Shown: piece by piece, positions 1-7,339 of the stretch
Numbering within the stretch: the first letter of the stretch is position 1
How the letters are laid out: each line of letters begins with the position of its first letter
Source of the DNA: Candidatus Aerophobetes bacterium Ae_b3b
Lineage (GTDB): Bacteria; Aerophobota; Aerophobia; Aerophobales; AE-B3A
Assembly (NCBI GenBank): GCA_005223085.1
Contig: NJBP01000061.1
Coordinates: 1-11,663 of the forward strand
Reading direction: 5' to 3'
Length of the DNA: 11,663 nt
Notes under the pieces: generated by a model
Databases searched by the model: none
What the model saw: the letters and a program-made list of their open reading frames with translations, nothing else
Told to the model about the DNA's origin: nothing
Position numbers and translations under genes: made by a program

Positions 1-275
1 AGAGAAAGAAATCCCTTTAGTTTAGCTAATGGATTATCACTAACGTTATTCTTTCTCCGGGTAGGAGGAGAGAAAAGCGGTCTCCCTTGCATCATAGCCC
101 AGGAGGCCCTTACAAACTTGTTAGCGCAGACGACCTTAGCGAGTCTTTCATCTTTACCTTCTTCTACCAAATGGTCAAAGAACTCCCTAAAATAAGGATT
201 ATGCGGCCGCAGCGAATGAGGATTTATCCCAACGTGCTGTCTTTTTTTGTAAGCTTTAGGTTTGCTCTTTACCAT
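1..275 (-). pseudogene. IS110-like transposase, C-terminal part only, cut by window edge
   Basis: An open frame runs from an ATG at 275 to the left edge (91 codons, no stop seen). A good ribosome binding site, GGAGGT, lies 8 nt before the ATG, and an in-frame TGA sits just upstream, so the frame cannot extend further in that direction. The protein reads NPYFREFFDHLVEEGK at about residues 26-41, then a stretch containing CANKFVRASWAMMQGRP, then a basic tail. This order (NP-x-FR-x-FF, L-x-x-x-GK, a basic helix ending W-A-M) resembles the C-terminal Transposase_20 region of IS110/IS1111 DEDD transposases. The N-terminal DEDD domain should precede it but was not found in the ~700 bp upstream, so it looks like a 5'-truncated remnant with a fortuitous or secondary start. 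Family assignment is by motif memory only. The alternative is a short unrelated gene continuing outside the window. Confidence 0.5.
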
Positions 276-972
276 AATGCTACCTCCTCATTCTAGTTGA
301 CTGGTGGTTACGTGATAGCCGGTAAAGAGCAACTGAACAAGATCAAAGAGTGATCTAACTATCCTAACTCATTACTCTTTCTACCATACCAGGGAACCAG
401 AGTTCGAATAGCTATTCTGTGTCACTAAGGCGACTTAGAGAAGATTGATCTCCGAAGACCAAAGCTTAGGAGCTTGACAACTTATAGAGAAGAACTTTTT
501 TCCACAATACCACAGACCACATAGAGATTCCAGTCTATGGTTCTACAGTGTGATTAGAACCACTCCTATCTCCTAAAAACACTGAGAGACAATTGCAAAA
601 CCATAACTGTCTGTTTTCGCCGATCTGACCGGAGTCTTCTGATAAGGATCTCTGAGAATACAGAAAGAGGTGAGACTGAGCTCGTTAGAGAGGATGTGGG
701 GGAATACTTAGCGGAATACCCATGAAAAAGCAAGATGACTGGTTGGCGCAATCTTTTTCGTTGTTGTACTTGGTAAGATATTTCTTTAGATTTGGGATGG
801 CGACTCTTATACCAAATCTCTTTGTTCGCTACATGAGATCCTCCGAGAACGATATGCCGGTCCATCTCCCGGGGTGATTGACAAAAATATAAACCAAGGT
901 AATAAGTATACGGGTAGTGCCAATACGTTGCCAAAGATAAGCCTAAAGGGCTGATGATAATTTGACAACGAG
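276..972. other. Gene-free stretch upstream of the M16 genes
   Basis: About 700 bp without a convincing gene. Open frames here have unlikely composition or are antisense extensions of the M16 gene. I read the minus strand at 300-600 for the missing N-terminal part of the IS110-like transposase and did not find it. A small perfect inverted repeat, AGATCA/TGATCT with a 5-nt loop, lies at 340-356 without a following T-run. A promoter-like -35 box is at 878-883. If the neighbouring transposase were intact, an IS110 end would be expected here, but no terminal repeats were recognised. Confidence 0.5.
878..905 (+). promoter_or_regulatory. Candidate sigma-70 promoter for the M16 pair
   Basis: A perfect TTGACA box (878-883) is followed after 16 nt by TAATAA (900-905), a poor match to TATAAT. 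Transcription would start near 912, giving a leader of about 60 nt before the M16 gene. The -35 is strong and the -10 weak, so this is only a candidate. Confidence 0.3.
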
Positions 973-2550
973 ATGATTACGATGAAACAATCCAGGTCTG
1001 GTTCTAGAGGGAATCCTGTGTGCAGACGATATTTTTTGTTTTCGGCGTTAGTAACGGTGGGAGTAGCTGCCCTGTTGTTGGTATCTTTGGCAGTCGCCAA
1101 TGGCCAAGATCTCGAGCTACGCGAGGCCGTACAGAAATTCATTTTGGACAATGGTCTTAGAATCCTGATGGTCAAGCGTGAGTGTTCACCGACAGTCTCC
1201 TTCCGAGTGTTGTTCAAGACCGGGGGCGTTGACGAGCCCCGCGGGAAGGCAGGACTCGCCCATGTCCTTGAACACATGATGTTCAAAGGGACAACCACCA
1301 TAGGTACCAAAGATTATGAAAAGGAGCGCATTCTCCTGGAAAAAGTGGACGAGTTGGCTGAGAGGCTTCTGAGAGTCCAGGACACCGAGAGAGGTTCCCA
1401 GGAGATCGAGCTACTGAGACAGGCATTGCAAGCTGCTCAGGCTGAGGCAGAAATGTATATACAGGCGGGGGAACTCAATAGAATATATGATGAGAATGGT
1501 GCAGTCGGTTTCAACGCAGCAACTTGGCAAGATGGAACTATGTATATGGTCTCACTCCCCTCAAACCGACTGGAGCTATGGGCTCGGCTGACCACCGACT
1601 CCATTGCCAATCCAGTTTTCCGTCAGTTCTACCGAGAGCGGGATGTCGTAGTTGAGGAGCGCCGTCAGCGTACCGAGACCGATCCCACCGGACTCCTGAC
1701 AGAACAGTTTCTCGCTGCAGCGTTCATAGCCCACCCCTATGGGAGACCGACAGTCGGCTGGCTATCCGATTTGGAACGGATGGTCCGGAGTGACCTTAGA
1801 CAATTTTATGGACGCTATTACATCCCCAGCAACGCAGTCATTGCCGTGATGGGTGGTATTCAACCAGAGCAAGATATCGAGATCATTCGCAGGTACTTCT
1901 CGGTCATCCCTCCGGGAAAGCCCCCACCCCAGGTAGTGACCCGGGAGCCCCAACAGCAGGGGGAACGTCGGGTGGTAGTTAAATTCGATGCTGGGCCGGA
2001 AGTATTTGTTGGCTACCATAAGCCTACCTATCCCGACCGGGCAGCGTATGTGTTTGATGTGATCGATATTCTTTTGACTGGTGGCAGGACTTCTCGTTTG
2101 TTCAAACGAATGGTGATCCAAGAACGGCTGGCGTTATCGGTGAAGACCGGATCCAGTCTCCCTGGAAACCGGTATGATAATCTCTTCTTCTTCCATGGGG
2201 TTCCCCAGGTCCCTCATACCAGCCAGGATCTGGAAAGGATCTTGTATGAGGAAATTGAACGGCTGAAAACTGAAGCGGTTACTGCGCGGGAGCTCCAGAA
2301 GGTAAAGAATCAAGTGCGGGTAGATTTTATCTACACTCTTCAGTCGAACGAGGGCCTAGCTTCTCAGCTCGTGTACTACGAGGCCTTCTTCGGTGGCTGG
2401 GAGAGAATGCTCGAGTATCCCGGTATGATTGAGTCGATTACCCCTGAGGAGATTATGGAAGTTGCTCAAACCTATCTGATCGAGGACAATCGGACCGTGG
2501 CCACGCTAGTAAAAAAGGCGCAGGAGACAGAAATGATCAGAGGAGAGTAG
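973..2550 (+). CDS. M16 family zinc metallopeptidase, catalytic subunit
   Basis: 525 aa. A basic start and a hydrophobic stretch at about residues 20-43 form a Sec signal peptide, probably cleaved after the alanine/glycine-rich end, so the enzyme should be exported. The inverted zinc motif HVLEH is at 97-101 (His97, Glu100, His101). The third ligand is probably Glu229 in the segment ERDVVVEER. Between them, about residues 117-165 are a charged, coiled-coil-like insertion, which makes the spacing longer than the ~77 residues of classical pitrilysins; this insertion is common in bacterial M16 proteins. The C-terminal M16 domain has lost the R/Y substrate pair: the aligned positions are Val381 and Leu388. 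The partner encoded 3 nt downstream supplies that pair, so the active form is probably a heterodimer that degrades peptides in the periplasm. Start: ATG 973 and ATG 982 are both possible, and neither has a strong ribosome binding site. Function as a peptidase is secure; substrate is unknown. Confidence 0.9.
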   Translation: MITMKQSRSGSRGNPVCRRYFLFSALVTVGVAALLLVSLAVANGQDLELREAVQKFILDNGLRILMVKRECSPTVSFRVLFKTGGVDEPRGKAGLAHVLEHMMFKGTTTIGTKDYEKERILLEKVDELAERLLRVQDTERGSQEIELLRQALQAAQAEAEMYIQAGELNRIYDENGAVGFNAATWQDGTMYMVSLPSNRLELWARLTTDSIANPVFRQFYRERDVVVEERRQRTETDPTGLLTEQFLAAAFIAHPYGRPTVGWLSDLERMVRSDLRQFYGRYYIPSNAVIAVMGGIQPEQDIEIIRRYFSVIPPGKPPPQVVTREPQQQGERRVVVKFDAGPEVFVGYHKPTYPDRAAYVFDVIDILLTGGRTSRLFKRMVIQERLALSVKTGSSLPGNRYDNLFFFHGVPQVPHTSQDLERILYEEIERLKTEAVTARELQKVKNQVRVDFIYTLQSNEGLASQLVYYEAFFGGWERMLEYPGMIESITPEEIMEVAQTYLIEDNRTVATLVKKAQETEMIRGE

Positions 2551-2553
2551 ACC

Positions 2554-4011
2554 ATGGTGGAAAGAGACAAGCAAGAGCATGGCAGGATTGGGTATTCACT
2601 TTTCGTAGCGTCCCTAGTCGTCATTATTATCTCAGCAGCATTTTTCGTGGAGGGGGCAGCCCGTCCAGCCGAACTCGATCCCACCGCCGAGCTTCCCCAT
2701 CCGTCTGAACTCATCTTCGAACCTCTTGAGTTTACTCCCCCAGAGCCGGAGCGGATGGAACTCGACAACGGAATAGTTCTCTATCTACTCGAGGATCATG
2801 AACTGCCGATTGTTAAGGCACAGACGTTCATTCGAGCGGGCTCGGACTATGACCCGCCCGATAAGGTGGGACTAGCCTCATTGACGGCTGAGGTGATGAG
2901 GACGGGTGGTACCAAGGGTATGACCGGAGATGAGGTAGATGAGCGTCTGGAGTTCCTCGCTGCTTCAGCGTCGGCCTCCGGGTTCTCCACCTTGAGTGAA
3001 CACCTGGATGAGGTGATCGCACTATTTGCCGACATTCTGATGTATCCGATTTTCGAGGAGGCGAGGCTGGAGGTGGCCAAGCACCGCACCCTGGAGTTGA
3101 TCCGGCGCGAATATGATCGACCCACCCAGGTCGCAATTCGTGAGTTCAGCAAAAAGGTAGCCCAAGGACATCCCTTGAGCTGGTTTCCCACCGGGGAAAC
3201 CATCCGAAACATCACCCGGGAGCACCTTATCAACTTCCATCAAAGATTCTACCATCCGGGTAACCTGATTCTCGCTGTTGCAGGGGATTTTGAAAGAGGT
3301 GAGTTGATCGAAAAGATTGAAACCGCCTTTGCCAAGTGGGAACCAGTGGAGATCGATTTTCCCCAGATTCCCGCCCTGCCACCAGAATCGGAACGGACCA
3401 TCTACTATGCAGCTAAAGAGATTGGTCAGAGTACCATCATCATGGGTCATCCGGCCCTGCGGCAGAAAGACCCGGAATTCCTTCCCTTCAATTTGATGAA
3501 CCGGATTCTAGGAGGTAGCGCTACCGGGGATGACCGGCTGTTCCGGGAGATCCGAGAAAGACAGGGACTAGCCTATGCGGTTGGTAGCTTTGTCTCGGGA
3601 GGGCAGCGCTATCGCGGGATCTTTGGAGCGTACGCAATTGTGCGAGCCGATGCCACTGGAAGAGCTATCCAGCTTCTCCTGGAAGAGCTCGAGCGTATTC
3701 GGACTGAGGCAGTAAGCCGACAGGAGTTGAAGAAGACCCAGAACGCGATCATTAACCAGTTTGTGTTCCAATACACCTCAGCGCTGGAAATCGCAGCTCG
3801 AGCGGCCTCCCTTGAGTTTTATGACCTCCCTGGGGACTATTATAAGACTTACCTGGAGCGAATCGAAGAAATAATTCCGGAGGAGATCTTGCAGGTTGCT
3901 CGAGAGCACCTGCGCCCGGATGAGATGAAGATCATGGTGGTGGGCTCGAAGGAGTTATTCGATCGAGATTTGGAAACCTTTGGAGAAGTAGTTACCATCG
4001 ATCTGAAGTAA
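2554..4011 (+). CDS. M16 family protein, non-catalytic partner subunit
   Basis: 485 aa, starting 3 nt after the stop of the catalytic subunit, with AGGAGAG 7 nt before the ATG, so the two are co-translated. Residues 15-33 form a hydrophobic N-terminal segment (signal peptide or anchor), followed by a Pro/Glu-rich linker to about residue 65. Where HxxEH should stand, the sequence is LASLTAEV: the zinc histidines are Ser109 and Glu113 and the catalytic glutamate is Ala112. It therefore cannot bind zinc in the usual way. The C-terminal domain keeps FREIRERQGLAYAV with Arg332 and Tyr339, the R/Y pair that positions substrate in M16B enzymes. Known M16B heterodimers, for example from Sphingomonas sp. 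A1, divide labour in this way. The inference is that this chain closes the chamber and binds substrate while its neighbour cleaves. Confidence 0.88.
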   Translation: MVERDKQEHGRIGYSLFVASLVVIIISAAFFVEGAARPAELDPTAELPHPSELIFEPLEFTPPEPERMELDNGIVLYLLEDHELPIVKAQTFIRAGSDYDPPDKVGLASLTAEVMRTGGTKGMTGDEVDERLEFLAASASASGFSTLSEHLDEVIALFADILMYPIFEEARLEVAKHRTLELIRREYDRPTQVAIREFSKKVAQGHPLSWFPTGETIRNITREHLINFHQRFYHPGNLILAVAGDFERGELIEKIETAFAKWEPVEIDFPQIPALPPESERTIYYAAKEIGQSTIIMGHPALRQKDPEFLPFNLMNRILGGSATGDDRLFREIRERQGLAYAVGSFVSGGQRYRGIFGAYAIVRADATGRAIQLLLEELERIRTEAVSRQELKKTQNAIINQFVFQYTSALEIAARAASLEFYDLPGDYYKTYLERIEEIIPEEILQVAREHLRPDEMKIMVVGSKELFDRDLETFGEVVTIDLK

Positions 4012-4124
4012 GAAAGACAAAAATTATGATGGCAAGATAGTATACCATTCAGAGCACATAATCCAAAAATGAGCTAATTTTTCGAAGCTCCCTGGTCGTG
4101 ATCCAATACAGAGGGTTGAATAAA

Positions 4125-5306
4125 ATGAGAGGTAAGATTCACCCCATCCGGAAAACAGGGGTTGTTATTGCGTTATGTGTGTCCATCTGGTGGGTCACCG
4201 CCCCCATTCCTCCAGCGATGAGTTCCCCCTCCGCGGTCACTAATTCAGGCGTCATTGAGGAGACTTTTGTTCCTGGGGGAGCTAACGTGCGCGTCGAGGT
4301 GTGGATCGATAACCTCAACATTCCATGGTCTCTCGTATTTCTCCCTGACGGAAGAGCCCTGCTCAGCGAAAGGTCTGGACGAATAAGACTTATTAAAGAT
4401 GGAGTACTCCAGGAAAAACCCTATGCTGAACCGGGAGCCGTCCACTATGGTGAAGGAGGCCTAATGGGTCTTGCCCACCATCCGGAGTTTCCCAGACAGC
4501 CATATATTTATGCGATGCACACCTACAGAAAAAAGGAGGAACTCTACAACAGGGTCATCAGGCTGCGGGATTTGGGAGATCAAGGAGTTCTTGATCGGGT
4601 AATAGTAGACGAGATTCCGGGAGGGCAAAATCACAACGGCGGAAGAATTGCTTTTGGACCCGACGGTATGCTCTACGTTACAACAGGTGAGACATTCAAT
4701 GCTGAGTTGGCACAGAATCTTCATTCACTTGGCGGGAAGATTTTGCGTGTTACGCCCGAGGGAGCAATTCCGAGGGATAATCCATTTCCAGATTCTCCCA
4801 TATACTCATATGGGCACAGAAATCCGCAGGGACTGGCCTGGCATCCTGAAACGAAGGATCTTTTCGCTTCCGAGCATGGCCCTTCGGGAGAATTTTTCAA
4901 GTTTGCTCACGATGAGATCAATGTGATTATCAAAGGGGGAAATTATGGGTGGCCAGAGGTTATCGGGAGAGGCGGTAAGAAACCCTATATCGACCCACTG
5001 GTGCTGTGGAAGAAAACCACGCCCCCTTCAGGAATCGCCTTCTACAGAGAAGATCTCTTTGTGGCAACCTTGAGAAGCAACGCGCTCATCAGGATTAGAC
5101 TAAAAAGAACGGGAAACCATTCCTATACGGTTGAGGGAATAGAGAGGTGGTTTGCAGAGGATTATTCCAGGGGAAAATTTGGACGGATACGAGATGTGGT
5201 GGTTGGCCCTGAGGGATTTCTTTATTTTCTGACCAGCAACAGGGATGGCAGGGGTAGACCACGATCCAATGATGATAAGGTGTATCGGATTGTGCCGCAA
5301 AACTGA
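4125..5306 (+). CDS. Secreted glucose/sorbosone dehydrogenase family protein (PQQ-type aldose dehydrogenase)
   Basis: 393 aa from ATG 4125, which has a GAGGG element about 9 nt upstream; a GTG at 4098 would add nine residues and is less likely. A basic N-terminus and hydrophobic stretch (about residues 11-30) indicate a Sec signal peptide. The six-bladed beta-propeller family is recognised by PWSLVFLPDGRALLSER (about 67-83), a GEGGLMGLAHHPEF segment, QNHNGGRIAFGPDG (about 168-181), YGHRNPQGLAWHP (about 229-241), SEHGP (about 250-254) and NYGWP (about 273-277). In soluble PQQ glucose dehydrogenases the histidine equivalent to the one in QNHNGG is the catalytic base, and it is present here (His170). 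The family oxidises aldoses in the periplasm with PQQ and calcium; some members have no demonstrated activity. The gene lies about 110 bp after the M16 pair and could be read from it or separately. No PQQ synthesis gene is in the window. Confidence 0.87.
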   Translation: MRGKIHPIRKTGVVIALCVSIWWVTAPIPPAMSSPSAVTNSGVIEETFVPGGANVRVEVWIDNLNIPWSLVFLPDGRALLSERSGRIRLIKDGVLQEKPYAEPGAVHYGEGGLMGLAHHPEFPRQPYIYAMHTYRKKEELYNRVIRLRDLGDQGVLDRVIVDEIPGGQNHNGGRIAFGPDGMLYVTTGETFNAELAQNLHSLGGKILRVTPEGAIPRDNPFPDSPIYSYGHRNPQGLAWHPETKDLFASEHGPSGEFFKFAHDEINVIIKGGNYGWPEVIGRGGKKPYIDPLVLWKKTTPPSGIAFYREDLFVATLRSNALIRIRLKRTGNHSYTVEGIERWFAEDYSRGKFGRIRDVVVGPEGFLYFLTSNRDGRGRPRSNDDKVYRIVPQN

Positions 5307-5505
5307 CCGCGAGCTTACAACATGCTCCCATTCTCATAGGGACCATAAAAATACGTTAGTTGACTAGGCCCCATCAATTAGTATGCAACTATTACAAAAA
5401 TAGGAAGCACGGGGGTGTTTATTTGAGCGAAGGAAAGAAGAAAGAGTGGAACAGAAGTGGGATACCCCGGGCAAAGATTGGTGAAATGATATGAAAGGGT
5501 GAAAG

Positions 5506-6144
5506 TTAGCTACAGTTTCTGTTTTCTGCGCAGGTGAATTTTCGGAATACATCGAAAAAAGCTAAGTTCTCATCTTTTTGAATTTTTACTCCTGCCTTTC
5601 TGATATTGCTTTTTGTATCCCGATTAATATTGAATCCGAAAAACGCTCTCGTAAATGGATTATGGATATGTTCCAAAAGAGCAATGAGTTTATTTTTACT
5701 TAAAACATGCTCTATGAGTAGTATTCTTCCATCGTATTTTAGAACCCTTTTCATTTCTTTCACTGTTTCTACCGGGTCAGGAACTGAGCACAACAGGAAA
5801 GTCGCCACGATGTGATCAAACTGATTATCAGGAAAATCCAGGTTCTGTGCGTCCATAAGATAAAATCTTACCTCCAAACCGAGGTCTTTTGCTCGAATCT
5901 TTGCTCTTTCTAACATGTTTGGACTTATATCGATTGCAGTAACTTTTGCCTTCTTATTATAATAGGGAAAGTTCTTTCCAGTACCAACTCCGATCTCTAG
6001 AATTTTACCAGAAAGGCTGCCTAGCATTCCTCTTCGGAACTTTCTAAATAGTCGTTTCTCTACCTCGTTTTCAAAGAAGTCATAATAGTTTGCAATACGA
6101 TCGTATTTTCTTCGCACGTTTGCTGTGTTTTTCGATTTAGACAT
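5506..6144 (-). CDS. Class I SAM-dependent methyltransferase (UbiE/Methyltransf_11-like)
   Basis: 212 aa. I chose ATG 6144 rather than the longer frame from 6189 because GGGGGAG ends 5 nt before it and YDRIANYYDFFE then lies near the N-terminus, as in relatives. SAM motif I is ILEIGVGTGKN (48-58) and motif II contains AIDISPNMLERA (70-81). The later motifs are MDAQNLDFPDNQFD (97-110), ATFLLCSVPDP (114-124) and RVLKYDGRILLIEH (133-146). The overall pattern matches small soluble methyltransferases often annotated as phosphatidylethanolamine or quinone methyltransferases; the substrate cannot be read. It is not ArsM-like: the only cysteines are Cys119 and two near the C-terminus. The gene is clearly AT-richer than the + strand genes it converges with, which suggests a separate origin. 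The 200 bp to the dehydrogenase gene contain no obvious terminator. Confidence 0.85.
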   Translation of the reverse strand: MSKSKNTANVRRKYDRIANYYDFFENEVEKRLFRKFRRGMLGSLSGKILEIGVGTGKNFPYYNKKAKVTAIDISPNMLERAKIRAKDLGLEVRFYLMDAQNLDFPDNQFDHIVATFLLCSVPDPVETVKEMKRVLKYDGRILLIEHVLSKNKLIALLEHIHNPFTRAFFGFNINRDTKSNIRKAGVKIQKDENLAFFDVFRKFTCAENRNCS

Positions 6145-6219
6145 GTGATCTCCCCCTTGGTTATTCTTAATTCTTCTCTTTACCGACACAAATCATCACG
6201 CACTGGTACAGGTTCTGGG

Positions 6220-6587
6220 TTATGTAGCTCTTTTTTCTTCTGACAGCAGATCAATCACCAAGGCGCCGGTCCACGAGAAATTATCTGCACCCAGATCTTT
6301 TCCTGACAAAGGACTTGGCACTTTTCTGGTCCTCGGCGTTCCTATATATGCCACATTGCAATTGCGTGCACCGGAGGCTGGGTTATTGCTGAGGTTTTTA
6401 TCCGGGGAGCATAGCGAGAAAGCTCGGTTTACCAGAATTCAGGTCCAAGAAAATACTCACCCCTGTACCGAAAGATGATATGGGGGAGCATCCCGTTGGC
6501 CCATTGTCCCTCAAACAGACACAAAAGCTCCCTTTGAGCTCTTTCCTGATGGCGCTCCCATTCACGATCATTTCTCCCAGAACTCAC
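6220..6587 (-). pseudogene. Decayed GH63-like glycosidase (mannosylglycerate-hydrolase type)
   Basis: Read on the minus strand from 6587, the frame gives GQWANGMLPHIIF, then YFLGPEFW, then an in-frame TAA, then in the same frame YAPRIKTSAITQPPVHAIAM. A one-base shift near 6348 continues as YRNAEDQKSAKSFVRK. After a large gap relative to the family, another frame gives NFSWTGALVIDLL and a stop at 6222-6220. These blocks, in this order, match the (alpha/alpha)6-barrel glycosidases around GH63 mannosylglycerate hydrolase: QW-x-x-GM-x-PHI-x-F, YFPGP, TSGITQPP and the C-terminal FSWTAAL. Family members are around 400 aa or more; the N-terminal part and most of the middle are missing here. The remnant lies between the transferase operon and the methyltransferase and follows the operon on the same strand. 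It is dead by stop, frameshift and deletion. Confidence 0.65.
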
Positions 6588-6617
6588 CCTTCCTGAGAAT
6601 ATCGAGAATCTGTGGTA

Positions 6618-7301
6618 TTAGTGCGTATTGAGAGATAGCTCGTCAAGCCTACCACTGAGGAAATCTAATTCGGGCGATCCTGCCTTTCTATACCTTCTCA
6701 AACTCAGCTTAAGCCGGACTAAGTCTTCAACATCGTCTACATCAAAGCGCTCCTCTAAAAGACTGTAGGTCAGTCCTAGACGCTTTACCGCCCCTAAAGT
6801 CTGATTCAACACTTTATCTGTTCCCCAGTTTATGTTCTGAAAAATCTTTCCCTCAAAGTGAGAGAGCCCCAGAAGATAATATCCTCCATCCAACGATGGC
6901 CCAATCACACACTGGCGGTTCTCTAACTTCTTAAATGCCGTAAGGACAACTTCCTTATCAAGGAGGGGAATGTCCGTTCCCACAATCACAATTTCACGGG
7001 CACCTTTTGCGAAAGCAAACCGGAAAGCGTTGGACATCCGCTGCCCTAAGTTATCTCCTCTCTGGGGAAATAGCTTTGAGCGGCCACCCAGCCAGCTTGA
7101 AAGCTTCTCTCTTTTATCAGCGGGAGTATAAAATATGAATCTCTCAGAACTCATGTCGCTGGTTTTCTTTAGGAGCAGTTCGACAAACGTCCGATAGAGA
7201 AAGGCTGCTTTATCTTTGCCAATACTTTGCGCTAATCTTGTTTTGACACATCCGGGCTCTGGGTACTTCACAAATATAATCAAAATACGTTCTAAAGGCA
7301 C
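6618..7301 (-). CDS. DUF2064 transferase (rSAM/selenodomain-associated transferase, family 1)
   Basis: 227 aa from a GTG at 7301, with GAGG 7 nt upstream. It has a nucleotidyl/glycosyltransferase GT-A fold: KYPEPGCVKTRLA at 12-24 (the P-x-x-G-x-VKTRL nucleotide-binding loop), GTDIPLL at 108-114, and GPSLDGGYYLLGL at 134-146. These are the defining blocks of DUF2064/TIGR04282, named for co-occurrence with radical-SAM/selenoprotein clusters. The reaction is not established; relatives resemble CofC-type nucleotidyltransferases and sugar transferases. The gene starts 38 nt after the flavoprotein gene on the same strand and is the last member of a three-gene set that includes the family-2 partner. 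No radical SAM gene is in the window. Length is normal and the frame intact. Confidence 0.87.
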   Translation of the reverse strand: MPLERILIIFVKYPEPGCVKTRLAQSIGKDKAAFLYRTFVELLLKKTSDMSSERFIFYTPADKREKLSSWLGGRSKLFPQRGDNLGQRMSNAFRFAFAKGAREIVIVGTDIPLLDKEVVLTAFKKLENRQCVIGPSLDGGYYLLGLSHFEGKIFQNINWGTDKVLNQTLGAVKRLGLTYSLLEERFDVDDVEDLVRLKLSLRRYRKAGSPELDFLSGRLDELSLNTH

Positions 7302-7339
7302 GCTTTTTCCTCACTGGCTGGCATTTGTTTACCCTCTTC

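Noticed and set aside
566-934. 122-codon minus-strand open frame upstream of the M16 genes
   Set aside because: Odd composition (Ser, Arg and Tyr rich, no motif), no ribosome binding site seen, and no recognisable family.
962-967. Second TTGACA box just before the M16 start codon
   Set aside because: Too close to the start codon; any -10 would lie inside the gene.
807-1310. 167-codon minus-strand open frame overlapping the first M16 gene
   Set aside because: Antisense shadow of a securely identified gene, with non-protein-like composition.
4070-4095. Hairpin GAGCT/AGCTC that could be a terminator after the M16 pair
   Set aside because: Only a 5-bp stem, and the T-rich stretch is on the wrong side for + strand genes; no minus-strand gene needs it.
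5506-6144. Methyltransferase as ArsM (arsenite methyltransferase) completing an arsenosugar-type cluster with the rSAM/selenodomain transferases
   Set aside because: The conserved arsenic-binding cysteines of ArsM are not present; only Cys119 and two C-terminal cysteines occur.
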